Positions 23,041-32,705 of a stretch of DNA of 57,776 bases are shown here, one piece after another. This DNA is from Prevotella sp. (GTDB taxonomy: Bacteria > Bacteroidota > Bacteroidia > Bacteroidales > Bacteroidaceae). The notes beneath the pieces are model-generated. The model was given only the letters and a program-made list of their open reading frames with translations, was not told where the DNA came from and searched no databases. The translations under genes were made by a program, and so were the position numbers. Position 1 is the stretch's first letter, and the number at the start of each line of letters is the position of its first letter. The stretch lies in the NCBI GenBank assembly GCA_017483185.1, contig JAFULM010000031.1, positions 1-57,776 of the forward strand, given 5' to 3'.

Positions 23041-25575
23041 ATGAGAAATCTACTAATCGCAGCCACACTGATGCTCTCCGGTATCGCCTCCGTGGCCCGT
23101 ACGCCGATGACTATGTCCTCGGCATCAGTAAACAAATTCACTGCCGTCAGCAAGCCTGCATCCGACAGCCGCAGCCCCTATCTCTTGTGGTTCGACCGCC
23201 CCGCCGACTATTGGGAAGAAGCCCTGCCCATCGGCAACGGACGTGTGGCGGCCATGATATTCGGAGGCACGGACAGTTCGCGCTATCAGCTCAACGAAGA
23301 GACCGTCTCGGCCGGACAGCCGTATTCCAACTACAATCCGAAGGGACTGAAGGCCCTGCCCGAGATGCGCCGCCTGATTTTCGAGGGACGGAGCGACGAG
23401 GCCGAGCGCATCGGCAATGAGTGCATCATCTCTCCCGTCGGCCGTGAGATGCCTTATCAGACCGTGGGCAGTCTCAACATCACATACTCCGGCCGCAGCG
23501 GCAGCATCACCGACTATCGCCGCGAACTGGACATCGACCGTGCCATCGCCACGACAAGCTATAAGGTCGGCGGTGTGGAATATCGTGAGGAAGCCTTCGC
23601 TTCGCTGACCGACGGCCTCATCCGCATACGCATCACGTCGTCAAAGCCGCGCTCCATCAGCTGCCGGCTGACCTACTCGACACCCATGCCGTCGCCCGAG
23701 GTCAGGACCATCGGCCGCGACATGCTGCGCCTCGAAGGTACGACCGAAGGCAAACCGAATGTCGAGGGGCGCGTCCGCTACTGTGCCGACATGAAGGTAG
23801 CCCAGCGTGGCGGAAGCGTCGCCCCGGCCGACACGGCCGTCGCAGTCACGGGAGCATCGGAAGTGACCGTCTATATCGCTATGGCGACCAATTTCACCAA
23901 CTACAAGGAACTGACCGCCGACCCTTACAGCCGCAATGCAGCCACGCTGAAAGCCGCTTCGACGCGCTATGACAAGGCCCGCAACAGCCACATCGACCGC
24001 TACCGGAGCCAATACGACCGCGTGAGCCTCAACCTCGGTGAGAACGCTCAGGCACAGAAGCCCATCGACCGACGCATCCGCGAATATGCAGAGGGCAACG
24101 ACCCTCATCTCGAAGCACTCTATTTCCAGTTCGGCCGCTATCTGCTGATCTCCTGCTCGCAGCCGGGATGTCAGGCTGCCAATCTTCAGGGCAAGTGGAA
24201 CGACAAGACATCGCCGGCATGGTCGTGCAACTATACGACCAACATCAACACCGAGATGAACTACTGGCCGGCCGAGGTGACCAATCTCAGCGAGCTTCAC
24301 GAACCGTTGCTGCGGATGGTCAGCGAGATGAGCGAGAGCGGCGCCGAGACCGCATCGCGGATGTATGGCTGCCGCGGATGGGTGTGCCATCACAACAGTG
24401 ACCTGTGGCGCATCACCGGCGCCCTCGACTACGCCTACTGCGGCATCTGGCCCTCGGGCGGTGCGTGGCTCTGTCAGCATCTGTGGATGCACTATCTCTA
24501 CACCGGCGACCGGAGGTTCCTCGAGCAGGCATATCCCGTCATGCGCGGCGCGGCCGAGTTTTTCGTCGACTTCCTCGTTGAGGACCCGCGCACGGGCTAT
24601 CTCGTCGTCACGCCGTCAAACTCGCCCGAAAACCGTCCGCGCGCCGTCAAGGGTATGCCGAAGGCCAACCTATACGCCGGCATAACGATGGACAACCAAC
24701 TCGTCACCGACCTATTCTCCAATGTCATCGAGGCTGCACGCACGCTTTCCCGCGACAGCGCTTTCGCCGACACGCTGGCCCACCTGCGCCGCCGTCTGCC
24801 GCCGATGCAGGTGGGACGCTACGGTCAGCTGCAGGAGTGGTTTGAGGACTGGGACACACCCACCGACCACCACCGCCACATCTCCCATCTCTGGGGACTC
24901 TATCCCGGCCAGCAGATTTCGCCCTACCGCACACCGGTGCTATTCGAGGCCGCCCGCAACACGCTCATCCAGCGCGGCGACCCGTCCACGGGATGGTCGA
25001 TGGGATGGAAAGTCTGCTTCTGGGCTCGCATGCTCGACGGCGATCATGCCTATCGGCTGATAAAAAACCAGCTGACTTATGTCAGTCCCGAGAACCAAAA
25101 GGGCCAGGGCGGCGGCACCTATCCCAATCTCTTCGACGCTCATCCGCCGTTCCAGATTGACGGCAACTTCGGTTGCACCACCGGCATCGCCGAGATGCTC
25201 ATCCAGAGCCATGACGGTGCGCTCCACCTCCTGCCCGCCCTGCCCTCAGCGTGGCGCGACGGTGAGGTCGGCGGACTCTGCGCGCGTGGCGGATTTGTCG
25301 TCGACCGTATGGTCTGGCGTGACGGCCGACTCGTATCCGCCGTCATCCGCAGCACCATCGGCGGCCGGCTACGCCTACGCTCATACACTCCGCTCAATCT
25401 TCCTACCAAGGCAAAAGGTGACAACCCCAATCCGTTCTACGGCCAGCAGCCGACACTGCGCCCCATGATCAGCGAACAGGCACGCATCACCACCCAGCCG
25501 CTCAGCGAGGTCTATGAATATGACGTCGAGACGACAGCCGGGCAGACAATAACCGTGGAGGTCAAAGGGGAATAA
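23041..25575 (+). CDS. Secreted GH95 alpha-L-fucosidase (or alpha-L-galactosidase)
   Basis: 844 residues with a signal peptide (1-19). An N-terminal beta-sandwich starts [19 protein letters not shown]. The (alpha/alpha)6 barrel holds GH95 signatures: [16 protein letters not shown] with the two catalytic-water Asn residues, TPSNSPEN with the probable general acid Glu, [13 protein letters not shown], and [20 protein letters not shown]95 enzymes remove terminal alpha-1,2-fucose by inversion; a few act on L-galactose. It is exported to the periplasm. First of three glycosidase genes on the same strand. Full family length. Confidence 0.92.
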   Translation: MRNLLIAATLMLSGIASVARTPMTMSSASVNKFTAVSKPASDSRSPYLLWFDRPADYWEEALPIGNGRVAAMIFGGTDSSRYQLNEETVSAGQPYSNYNPKGLKALPEMRRLIFEGRSDEAERIGNECIISPVGREMPYQTVGSLNITYSGRSGSITDYRRELDIDRAIATTSYKVGGVEYREEAFASLTDGLIRIRITSSKPRSISCRLTYSTPMPSPEVRTIGRDMLRLEGTTEGKPNVEGRVRYCADMKVAQRGGSVAPADTAVAVTGASEVTVYIAMATNFTNYKELTADPYSRNAATLKAASTRYDKARNSHIDRYRSQYDRVSLNLGENAQAQKPIDRRIREYAEGNDPHLEALYFQFGRYLLISCSQPGCQAANLQGKWNDKTSPAWSCNYTTNINTEMNYWPAEVTNLSELHEPLLRMVSEMSESGAETASRMYGCRGWVCHHNSDLWRITGALDYAYCGIWPSGGAWLCQHLWMHYLYTGDRRFLEQAYPVMRGAAEFFVDFLVEDPRTGYLVVTPSNSPENRPRAVKGMPKANLYAGITMDNQLVTDLFSNVIEAARTLSRDSAFADTLAHLRRRLPPMQVGRYGQLQEWFEDWDTPTDHHRHISHLWGLYPGQQISPYRTPVLFEAARNTLIQRGDPSTGWSMGWKVCFWARMLDGDHAYRLIKNQLTYVSPENQKGQGGGTYPNLFDAHPPFQIDGNFGCTTGIAEMLIQSHDGALHLLPALPSAWRDGEVGGLCARGGFVVDRMVWRDGRLVSAVIRSTIGGRLRLRSYTPLNLPTKAKGDNPNPFYGQQPTLRPMISEQARITTQPLSEVYEYDVETTAGQTITVEVKGE

Positions 25576-25596
25576 GTAAGACGCTTTTATGGTTTA

Positions 25597-25990
25597 AACG
25601 CAAAGACGCCATGACGCAAAGATTTTTATATCAGAACACAGAGACACGGAGACACAGAGAATAAAAAACTTTGCGTCTTTGCGGCCTTTGCGTTGAAAAT
25701 ACGTCTTTGCATTTAAAACATAAAATCTCTGTGTCTCCGTGTCTCTGTGTTCTAATAAAAAAACTTCGCGTCATAGCTTCTTTGCGGCCTTTGCGTTGAA
25801 AATACGTCTTTGCATTTAAAACATAAAATCTCTGTGTCTCCGTGTCTCTGTGTTCTAATAAAAAAACTTCGCGTCATAGCGTCTTTGCGGCCTTTGCGTT
25901 GAAAATACGTCTTTGCATTTAAAACATAAAATCTCTGTGTCTCCGTGTCTCTGTGTTCTAATAAAAAACTTCGCGTCATAGCGTCTTTGC
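25597..25990. repeat. 103-bp tandem repeat (three copies) plus inverted copy
   Basis: Three direct units of 103 bp start at 25681, 25784 and 25887, each opening GCGGCCTTTGCGTTGAAAAT and carrying TCTGTGTCTCCGTGTCTCTG. At 25597-25680 an inverted, diverged copy (ACACAGAGACACGGAGACAC) faces them. The block separates GH95 from GH106. Frames read through it give only repeat peptides. Related words (CGCCAAGACGCCAAAACGC) occur at 57375-57433. Confidence 0.85.
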
Positions 25991-26024
25991 GTTTGAAATA
26001 AACGATAATAAATAAAACGATAAT

Positions 26025-28511
26025 ATGAGCATAATAAGGAAATATCTGTCAATGGCGGCCGTGCTCATCGCCGGTCTGCCCATCACTGCCGGCGCGCAGA
26101 CGCCATATAAGAATGGTTTTCTCAAACCCACAGACGAAAACCGCCCGCTCATCATCTGGCAGTGGATGGACGGACTCGTCACGAAGGAGGGCATCACCAA
26201 AGACCTTGAGGCGTTCAAGGCAGCTGGGCTGGCCGGAGTTCAGAACTTCCAGATTGGCGGTGACATGCAGAGCCTTGTCGGTGACCCGACATGCGCCATC
26301 GGCAGCGAAAAGTGGAAGACGATGATGCGCTGGGCGATGGAGGAGTGCCGGCGATTAGGACTGAGCTTCGGCACCCACAACTGTCCTGGATGGTCGTCGA
26401 GCGCATACGGCAATGTCACGCCGGAATATTCGATGCAGAAGCTCGTATTCTCCGAGACGCGGCTGACGGCTGAGGATATTCTGAACATAAAGAAAAGGAA
26501 AACGATCCGGCTCTCCCGTCCCGACGTCGACCCGAAATATGATTATTATGAGGACATCGCCGTGCTGGCCATGCCCGCCGATTCGACCGTCGGCAAGGAC
26601 GACATCGTCGACCTGACGCAATATATGGCGGAAGACGGGACCCTGACCGTTACGCGACAGATGGCGGAGACGCTGAAGAGCCGCCCCGCGGTGCTGCGTT
26701 TCGGCCACACGACCAATGGAAAGACCAACGAGGCGCAGTCGCCGGTATCGGGTCAGGGACTGGAATGTGACAAGATGCGCCGTGAAGCCGTGAAACACTT
26801 TTGGGACGGCTATCCGCAGATGCTGATTGACTTGGCCGGTGACATGGCCGGCAAGACGTTCAACCGCATCGAGATTGACAGTTACGAGGCCGGCGGACAG
26901 GACTGGAGCGTCGTTCTGCCCGACGAGTTCCGTTCGCGCAAGGGCTACAGCCTCACGCCCTATCTGCCCTCTATCGTCGGACGCGCCATAATCGGCAGCA
27001 AGGAAGAAGACGCGCGATTCAAAAAGGATTTCACCGACGTGCTGACGTCGCTCTTTGCCGAAAACTACTACGGCTACATGGCCGAGCTGGCCGAACGCAC
27101 GCCGGGCATGAAGCTGATGATAGAGCCTTACGGCACGGGCGGACAGAAGCCGTTCCGCGTGCTCGACATCTACAAGATTCTGAAAGAGTCGCCCAACGCC
27201 ATCGTCGCCACCGAATTCTGGGTTGAGCCCAACTGGGGATGGAAGGACATGGCCGGACATGAGAAGGTGATGCGCAACACGCAGCGCCCCATGCTTGTGG
27301 CCGAAGCATTCACATGCTGGCCGCTCCACGCATGGCAGGACGACCCGCAGACGCTAAAGCCTGTGTGCGACCGTGCTTTCTGCACCGGCGTCAACCGGAT
27401 GATGCTCCACGCCGGCGCGGCCAATCCTTGGCCGGACATTGAACCGGGAATGTCGTTCGGCAAGTGGGGAACGCAGTTTGTGCCCGGGCAGACCTGGTGG
27501 AAGGCTGGCGGCGCACGCGCGCTGTTCGACTATATGGCGCGGTGCCAGTCGCTGTTGCAGCGCGGCGTGCCGGCCAAGGACCAGCTCCGTCTGACGGACC
27601 GCTTCAAGACCTACCGCCGCACGGACGGCGCCAACGACATCATTTTCATCTGCAATCCGACTGACCGTACGGTGGCCGACACGCTCCGCTTGGCCGAATT
27701 CATCGGGAACCGCAGCGTGGAATTGTGGGACCCGTACTCCGTCACGATGGCCGCACAGCAGCAGAAAGACAGCATCGTCGTCACGATTGAACCGAACGGT
27801 TCGCGCTTCCTCGTCATCTGCGGTCTGCAACCCATGACACCGACTGCCGATATGTATGCAGCAGGAACCAATCCGTCAGAAAACGCACTGCTCACCCGGC
27901 GCAGCGACACTCCCGCTACATCCGTAAATCTCAGCAAGGGCTGGACTCTCTCCTTCCCGACATCGACTGACGGTCCGACGACCGTCACGACCGATACGCT
28001 CTGCGACTGGACGACATCTGCGATGGACGAACTCCGCTATTTCTCCGGCACGGCCACCTACACCCGCACCGTGACGCTGAAGAAGAAGCAGATGAACGGA
28101 CGGCGCGCCGTGCTCAATCTCGGTGACGTCAAGAACATGGCAGCCGTGCGTGTCAACGGAAAGACATTCCCCGTTATGTGGAAGGCTCCGTTCCTGCTCG
28201 ACGTCACGGCGGCTCTGCAAAAGGGCGTCAACACGATAGAGATAGACGTGACCAATCTTTGGCCCAACCGCATGATAGGAGACGAGCATGAACCGGACGA
28301 CATCGAATGGTCGGAGCCGTTCCAATATACATACGCGCCGGGCTCGCCCGTTGCCGGATGCTTCATGAAGTCTATTCCCGACTGGCTGCGCGACGGGACA
28401 CCACGTCCGTCGAAGGGCCGCAAGACCGTGGGTTGCTTCAAGTTCTTCAACGCCGACTCGCCGCTGCTCCCGTCGGGACTGATGGGGCCCGTCGAACTGA
28501 TATTTGAATGA
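26025..28511 (+). CDS. Secreted GH106-type alpha-L-rhamnosidase
   Basis: 828 residues with a signal peptide (1-25, ending TAGAQ). The TIM-barrel region starts RPLIIWQWMDGLVTKEGITK and LGLSFGTHNCPGWSSS, then has RIEIDSYEAGGQDWS and VATEFWVEPNWGW, as in GH106. A C-terminal beta-sandwich (about 650-800, FSGTATYTRTVTLKKK, VRVNGKTFPVMWKAPF) is the galactose-binding-like domain these enzymes carry. It should release terminal alpha-L-rhamnose from plant or bacterial glycans. It lies 24 bp upstream of the GH29 gene, so the two are one transcript. Confidence 0.85.
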   Translation: MSIIRKYLSMAAVLIAGLPITAGAQTPYKNGFLKPTDENRPLIIWQWMDGLVTKEGITKDLEAFKAAGLAGVQNFQIGGDMQSLVGDPTCAIGSEKWKTMMRWAMEECRRLGLSFGTHNCPGWSSSAYGNVTPEYSMQKLVFSETRLTAEDILNIKKRKTIRLSRPDVDPKYDYYEDIAVLAMPADSTVGKDDIVDLTQYMAEDGTLTVTRQMAETLKSRPAVLRFGHTTNGKTNEAQSPVSGQGLECDKMRREAVKHFWDGYPQMLIDLAGDMAGKTFNRIEIDSYEAGGQDWSVVLPDEFRSRKGYSLTPYLPSIVGRAIIGSKEEDARFKKDFTDVLTSLFAENYYGYMAELAERTPGMKLMIEPYGTGGQKPFRVLDIYKILKESPNAIVATEFWVEPNWGWKDMAGHEKVMRNTQRPMLVAEAFTCWPLHAWQDDPQTLKPVCDRAFCTGVNRMMLHAGAANPWPDIEPGMSFGKWGTQFVPGQTWWKAGGARALFDYMARCQSLLQRGVPAKDQLRLTDRFKTYRRTDGANDIIFICNPTDRTVADTLRLAEFIGNRSVELWDPYSVTMAAQQQKDSIVVTIEPNGSRFLVICGLQPMTPTADMYAAGTNPSENALLTRRSDTPATSVNLSKGWTLSFPTSTDGPTTVTTDTLCDWTTSAMDELRYFSGTATYTRTVTLKKKQMNGRRAVLNLGDVKNMAAVRVNGKTFPVMWKAPFLLDVTAALQKGVNTIEIDVTNLWPNRMIGDEHEPDDIEWSEPFQYTYAPGSPVAGCFMKSIPDWLRDGTPRPSKGRKTVGCFKFFNADSPLLPSGLMGPVELIFE

Positions 28512-28535
28512 CATCACCAACATCTATATAATATA

Positions 28536-30209
28536 ATGTATAAGACTATCCGCAACGTAACAGTTGCCACAGCCTTATTGATTGCCTCAACGGCCGTCAA
28601 GGCACAGGAGTATCAAGTGAAAGTAAGCGAGGCGCAGGAGCCAATGGAGAATGGCGTGTATGAACCGACATGGGAGTCGCTGCGCCAATACGAGACGCCG
28701 GAATGGTTCCGTAACGCCAAGTTCGGCATCTGGGCTCATTGGGGACCGCAGTGTGTCGAAGGCTCGGGCGACTGGATGGCCCGCGAGATGTACATGGAAG
28801 GTACTGGCAAGTATAACTACCACCTCAAGCACTACGGCCACCCGTCGGAGTTCGGCTTCAAAGATGTGCTGCCGCTGTTCAAGGCGGAGAAGTGGGAACC
28901 GGAAAAGCTCGTGCGGTTCTACAAGGAGATTGGCGCCGAATACTTTTTCGTGCTCGGCAACCATCACGATAACTTCGACCTCTGGGACAGCCCTTATCAG
29001 GAATGGAACTCCATGAACATCGGACCGCGGCGTGACATCCTCGCCGAATGGGCTGCGGCAACGAAGAAGGCGGGGTTGCCTTTCGGCATATCGTTCCACG
29101 CCGACCACGCATGGATGTGGTATGAACCGGCACGGCGCTTCGACCTGAAAGGAGAGAAACGCGGTGTGAAATATGACGGATGGCTGACGAAGGAGGACGG
29201 CTACCGCCCCAACGCCGACGGCACGGAGAAGTGGTGGAAAGGTCTCGACCCGCAGAAACTCTACGCCCAAGACCACGACATGAGCGACAAGATGTGGGAC
29301 AACAAAGGAATACACAGTCAGTGGGGATGGGGCAACGGTGCCGTGATACCGACGGAGGAATATATCACCAACTTCTACAACCGCACGCTCGATGCCATCA
29401 ACCGCTATTCGCCCGACTTGATATACTTTGACGTCACCGTCCTGCCATTCTATCCGGTGAGCGACGCGGGAATGAAGATTACAGCCCACATGTACAACCG
29501 CCATCTGAAAACAAAAACCGCGACACGGCCCCGCAACGGTGGCAAGCCCGACCCGGGAGTGGTGTTCGGCAAGATTCTTACCGACGAACAGAAGGAGGCC
29601 CTCGTATGGGATGTGGAACGCGGAGCGCCCAACAGGAGTATGGAACGGCCGTGGCAGTGCTGCAACTGTCTCGGCGACTGGCACTACAACAATTCGACGT
29701 ACGAACGGAACCGCTATAAGTCGGCCGCAACGGTGGTGAAACTGCTTGTCGACATCGTGAGCAAGAACGGCAACATGTTGCTCAACGTGCCACTCAGGGC
29801 CGACGGAACGTTCGACGAGAAGGAAGAAGCCATACTCCGTGAGTTCGGTGCGTGGATGAAAGTCAACAAGGAAAGCATCGTCGGCACCCGGCCGTGGCGC
29901 GTCTTCGGTGAAGGCCCCATCGCCGACAGCGACATCGCCATCAAGGCCCAGGGCTTCAACGACGGCCAATACACCAAAGCCGGAGCCGACGAAATCCGCT
30001 TCACCGCCAAGGATAACGTCATCTACGCCACGGCCCTCGCATGGCCCGACGACATGACGGTGAGCATCCGCAGCCTTGCCGGCGAGAAAATAAAGTCAAT
30101 AGAACTGCTCGGCTACGGCAAGGTGAAATTCTCGCAGTCCGGCAGCAAGCTCACCGTAACACTGCCGAAGAAGGTCAACACGATTGCTCCGGTGCTGAAA
30201 ATAAGATAA
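28536..30209 (+). CDS. Secreted GH29 alpha-L-fucosidase
   Basis: 557 residues with a signal peptide (1-23). GH29 signatures are KFGIWAHWGPQCV, EYFFVLGNHHDNFDLWDS, and SPDLIYFDVTVLPF carrying the likely Asp nucleophile. Then NWHY-like segments and a C-terminal beta-sandwich (about 465-557). It is a retaining fucosidase acting on alpha-1,3/1,4/1,6-linked fucose, complementing the GH95 enzyme's usual alpha-1,2 preference. It is the last gene of the cluster; a long hairpin follows at 30271. Confidence 0.92.
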   Translation: MYKTIRNVTVATALLIASTAVKAQEYQVKVSEAQEPMENGVYEPTWESLRQYETPEWFRNAKFGIWAHWGPQCVEGSGDWMAREMYMEGTGKYNYHLKHYGHPSEFGFKDVLPLFKAEKWEPEKLVRFYKEIGAEYFFVLGNHHDNFDLWDSPYQEWNSMNIGPRRDILAEWAAATKKAGLPFGISFHADHAWMWYEPARRFDLKGEKRGVKYDGWLTKEDGYRPNADGTEKWWKGLDPQKLYAQDHDMSDKMWDNKGIHSQWGWGNGAVIPTEEYITNFYNRTLDAINRYSPDLIYFDVTVLPFYPVSDAGMKITAHMYNRHLKTKTATRPRNGGKPDPGVVFGKILTDEQKEALVWDVERGAPNRSMERPWQCCNCLGDWHYNNSTYERNRYKSAATVVKLLVDIVSKNGNMLLNVPLRADGTFDEKEEAILREFGAWMKVNKESIVGTRPWRVFGEGPIADSDIAIKAQGFNDGQYTKAGADEIRFTAKDNVIYATALAWPDDMTVSIRSLAGEKIKSIELLGYGKVKFSQSGSKLTVTLPKKVNTIAPVLKIR

Positions 30210-30270
30210 CATAGAGCACATTGAAGCACCAGAACGTGTTGTGCGATCCATTCACAAGTTGTCCTTAGGC

Positions 30271-30343
30271 TTCTGTTCCAAACCTTAAAACGAAATGTTC
30301 GTACTTCCTGTACGAACATTTCGTTTTAAGGTTTGGAACAGAA
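30271..30343. terminator. Perfect 34-bp-arm hairpin between convergent genes
   Basis: The arm begins TTCTGTTCCAAACCTTAAAA and its exact complement ends at 30343, with a 5-nt loop. It lies between GH29 (plus) and the amtB remnant (minus), where a bidirectional terminator is expected. The length is far beyond a normal terminator, so it may be a mobile palindrome used as one. Confidence 0.65.
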
Positions 30344-30350
30344 CGGCTCT

Positions 30351-31131
30351 TTATCCAAAGGCCTTTCTATTCGTTATATCATGATCACATCCGGCCGTTA
30401 TGCCGACCAGTCCGGCGAGGATTCCGTTGAGCGTGAGTGACAGCGAGGGCTTTCCGTAGCGCACCCAGGAGAAGAAGAGCGTGGCCAGACCGCCGGTACA
30501 GGCGGCCATATTGGTCGTCGCGAAGGTGTGAGAGATTGCCACGCGGTTGTCTTCACCGAAGGCGGCAAGCTGCGAACCGGGATTAAATCCGAACCATCCG
30601 AACCACAGGATGAACACGCCGAGGGCGGCGAAAGTGAGGCTATGGCCGGGAATAGATAATATACATCGAGAACTTCGTGCGCTCGGCCATCGCACCGGAC
30701 ACGATGGTGGCCGCCGTGGCGCAGAAGACGGTCTGGAACATTAGGAATCCCTCTATCGGGAGACCGGCCGGAGCTGCCAGGAAGTCGAGACTGCCCCACT
30801 CCGGCATGCCCATGAAGCCCGCACCGCCGGCTTCCCACATCACTCCGAAGCCTATCAGCCAGAAGCAGAAGGAACCGAGGGTGAAGTCAACAAAATTCTT
30901 GAACAGGATGTTGGCCGTGTTCTTCGTGCGGGAGAAACCTACCTCGCAGAGCGCAAAGCCGGGCTGCATGAAGAAGACGAGCATGGCTGCGAGCAGCATC
31001 CACACGGTGTTGATGGAGATTTCGATCTCACGTGCAAGCGTTTCGACGGTAGTGTCGGCAGCAAATGATGCCATAGGCATAGCCAGCGCAAGGGCCACCA
31101 GCGCCACCTTATATATATAAGTATGTTTCAT
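30351..31131 (-). pseudogene. amtB: Broken ammonium transporter gene
   Basis: The minus-strand frame from 31131 encodes a signal peptide and the first helices of an Amt protein ([33 protein letters not shown]) and stops after 163 residues near 30640. The next frame resumes with [20 protein letters not shown] and [10 protein letters not shown] and ends [17 protein letters not shown]. Compared with a normal Amt (about 400-480 residues), roughly 60-75 residues at the junction and the whole C-terminal third are missing, with a frame change. It should be inactive. It lies downstream of an intact P-II gene. Confidence 0.85.
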
Positions 31132-31158
31132 ATTGATTGTCGTTTGTGTTATTGATGA

Positions 31159-31509
31159 TTATTTCTCCTGTTCTGCGTTGTAAAGGGAGATGTCCCCGCG
31201 CTCTCCGGTACGGATGCGTATGGCGTCCTCAACGGGAATAACGAAGATGCGGCCGTCACCTATCTCACCCGTACGGGCGGCGGCAACGATAGCCTCGATG
31301 GTCTTTTCGACATTCAGGTTTCTCACTACGACGCTGATCAGCACACGCTCGATACAGCTCGTGTCATACTTCACTCCACGGTAGATGCGCGCCTGACGCA
31401 TTTTCCCGACGCCGCGCACGTCATAATAGGAGAACCACTCGATGTCGAGCAGCGCGTCCTTCACTTCCTCGAACTTTGTCTTGCGAATAATCGCCTCAAT
31501 CTTTTTCAT
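31159..31509 (-). CDS. glnB: Nitrogen regulatory protein P-II
   Basis: 116 residues, intact. The N-terminus is MKKIEAIIRKTKFEEVKDAL. The T-loop region includes RIYRGVKYD with the usual Tyr, and the C-terminal signature TGEIGDGRIFVIPVEDAIRI is the ATP/2-oxoglutarate site. P-II trimers sense 2-oxoglutarate and energy status and plug ammonium channels. Here its genetic partner amtB, 27 bp downstream, is broken, so the protein may be a relic or control something else. Confidence 0.93.
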   Translation of the reverse strand: MKKIEAIIRKTKFEEVKDALLDIEWFSYYDVRGVGKMRQARIYRGVKYDTSCIERVLISVVVRNLNVEKTIEAIVAAARTGEIGDGRIFVIPVEDAIRIRTGERGDISLYNAEQEK

Positions 31510-31581
31510 ATCTCATTTGTGTTTGTTGTTGTTCTCTATACACCGGACGGATCATCAAACCGCCGGGTGATAAATGTCCGG

Positions 31582-31861
31582 TCAGAGTGACAGGCCGAAC
31601 GTCATATACATCTGTCCGCTGCAAGGGTTGGCCGTCAAGGAAGCGAACAGCGGCATGGAGAACGCTTCGGTCACTTTCACATCCTTCTTCACTCCTACAG
31701 TAACATTGGTGACGGCAAATCCGCCGACCGGCTCACCGGCGCTGTCCGTATATGTTGCCGCCGACTTGAACGGAACGCAGCCCGCCGCCCTCCACGACAG
31801 TCCGCCGAGCCGGAACGGAGCAGTTATCTCCAGATAGGAGGAATTTTACTAATCCGTTCAT
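31582..31861 (-). pseudogene. Remnant of a TorF-like outer-membrane porin gene
   Basis: The minus-strand ATG at 31861 (MNGLVKFL) is quickly out of frame. A second frame, open from 31845 to the stop at 31582, reads SSYLEITAPFRLGGLSW and later FAVTNVTVGVKKDVKVTE, ending GQMYMTFGLSL, the strand pattern and terminal Phe-x-Leu of an outer-membrane beta-barrel. TorF-family porins (about 240 residues) normally precede P-II and amt genes in Bacteroidales. About two thirds of the gene is missing between the start and the C-terminus. Confidence 0.6.
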
Positions 31862-32024
31862 AATACCTAATTGTGTTTGTGTTATATTCTTATGTCCTTG
31901 CTGTCCCAGTGTGTTATTGTGTCATACGATTTACAATCACTTTGTAATCACAATGCAAAATTACGTGATAGTTTCTTTTTGCTTTTTATCCTATCTTGAT
32001 GCAGTATCACCTGATTGACAAGTG

Positions 32025-32032
32025 CAAAGATA
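32025..32032 (-). promoter_or_regulatory. Promoter of the former torF-glnB-amtB operon
   Basis: Minus-strand TATCTTTG, about 165 bp upstream of the porin remnant start. Nothing else is seen in 31862-32072. Confidence 0.4.
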
Positions 32033-32072
32033 GCGGTAAAGGACAAGCTGAACAATACCCAATAATGAGGTT

Positions 32073-32675
32073 TTATCCAATCACGAACATGAACGAATAA
32101 TATAATTGGATTAACAGTATATAAAGAAAGAAGATTGGAGCGGCGATGGATATACCGCAAAAGAGCGAGCGGTAGACGTCGGTTACGGTGCGGAAGCGAC
32201 CGGAGACAATGCCGTAGACGACCGACACGAGACACACGCCAAACGAAAGGACGGGAATGAGGGAGGCGCTGAACGGCGATGGAAAGAGATCGCCGGTGAC
32301 ACTCAGCAGGACGGCGTGGGGCATGAGGGTCAGCCACGCCAAGACAGCGATATAGACAACAGACAGGCTGGCAACAGATGCAAAAGCGATGCGCTCACGA
32401 TATTGCAACAAGGCGTGGCGGCGGAAGACACGCGATATGCCGCAGGAACTGGCACATCCCCAAGCCACCGAAAGCAACAGCAGACAGGCTAAGGGACGTC
32501 CGGCTATCATGTCCGTATAACGGCCAAGCAGCCAGCGCACTCCCTCACTGCCCAAGAGACTGCGCAGTCCGCTATCGGGAAAAACGACACTAAGCATCCA
32601 CGACGCCGGCAGGAGACACAATTCGAGGATGGCGAGCGACAGGGCTGCGATGGCAAAGGGTTTTGTTTTCATCAA
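32073..32675 (-). CDS. Multi-pass membrane protein, possibly AbgT-like
   Basis: 200 residues (start MMKTKPFAIAALSLAILELC) with about five hydrophobic helices. The segment GSEGVRWLLGRYTDMI and the general layout recall the N-terminal part of AbgT/YfcC-type transporters, which are longer. It could be a short family member or a distinct membrane protein. It begins 30 bp after the response-regulator gene on the same strand and is probably in its operon. Function unknown. Confidence 0.5.
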   Translation of the reverse strand: MMKTKPFAIAALSLAILELCLLPASWMLSVVFPDSGLRSLLGSEGVRWLLGRYTDMIAGRPLACLLLLSVAWGCASSCGISRVFRRHALLQYRERIAFASVASLSVVYIAVLAWLTLMPHAVLLSVTGDLFPSPFSASLIPVLSFGVCLVSVVYGIVSGRFRTVTDVYRSLFCGISIAAPIFFLYILLIQLYYSFMFVIG

Positions 32676-32705
32676 TACTGGGATTTTGTCATATCATCAG
32701 ATGGT

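Noticed and set aside
23641-24492. 283-residue open frame antisense to the GH95 gene
   Set aside because: Same reason: no domain, no promoter, opposite a well-supported enzyme.
25681-25990. Possible CRISPR array
   Set aside because: Units are contiguous 103-bp repeats without unique spacers and with no cas genes.
25752-26052. Repeated peptides (HRDTETQRF, FSTQRPQR) from minus-strand frames
   Set aside because: They are translations of the 103-bp repeat block, not proteins.
26355-27329. 324-residue open frame antisense to the GH106 gene
   Set aside because: Shadow frame; composition biased and no recognisable motif.
28587-29969. 460-residue open frame antisense to the GH29 gene
   Set aside because: Shadow of a GC-rich coding strand; the GH29 product has clear family motifs and this frame has none.
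31948-32337. 129-residue frame overlapping the AbgT-like gene
   Set aside because: Its N-terminal part is an out-of-frame reading of the membrane protein; the hydrophobic tail alone is not enough evidence for a gene or a frameshift.
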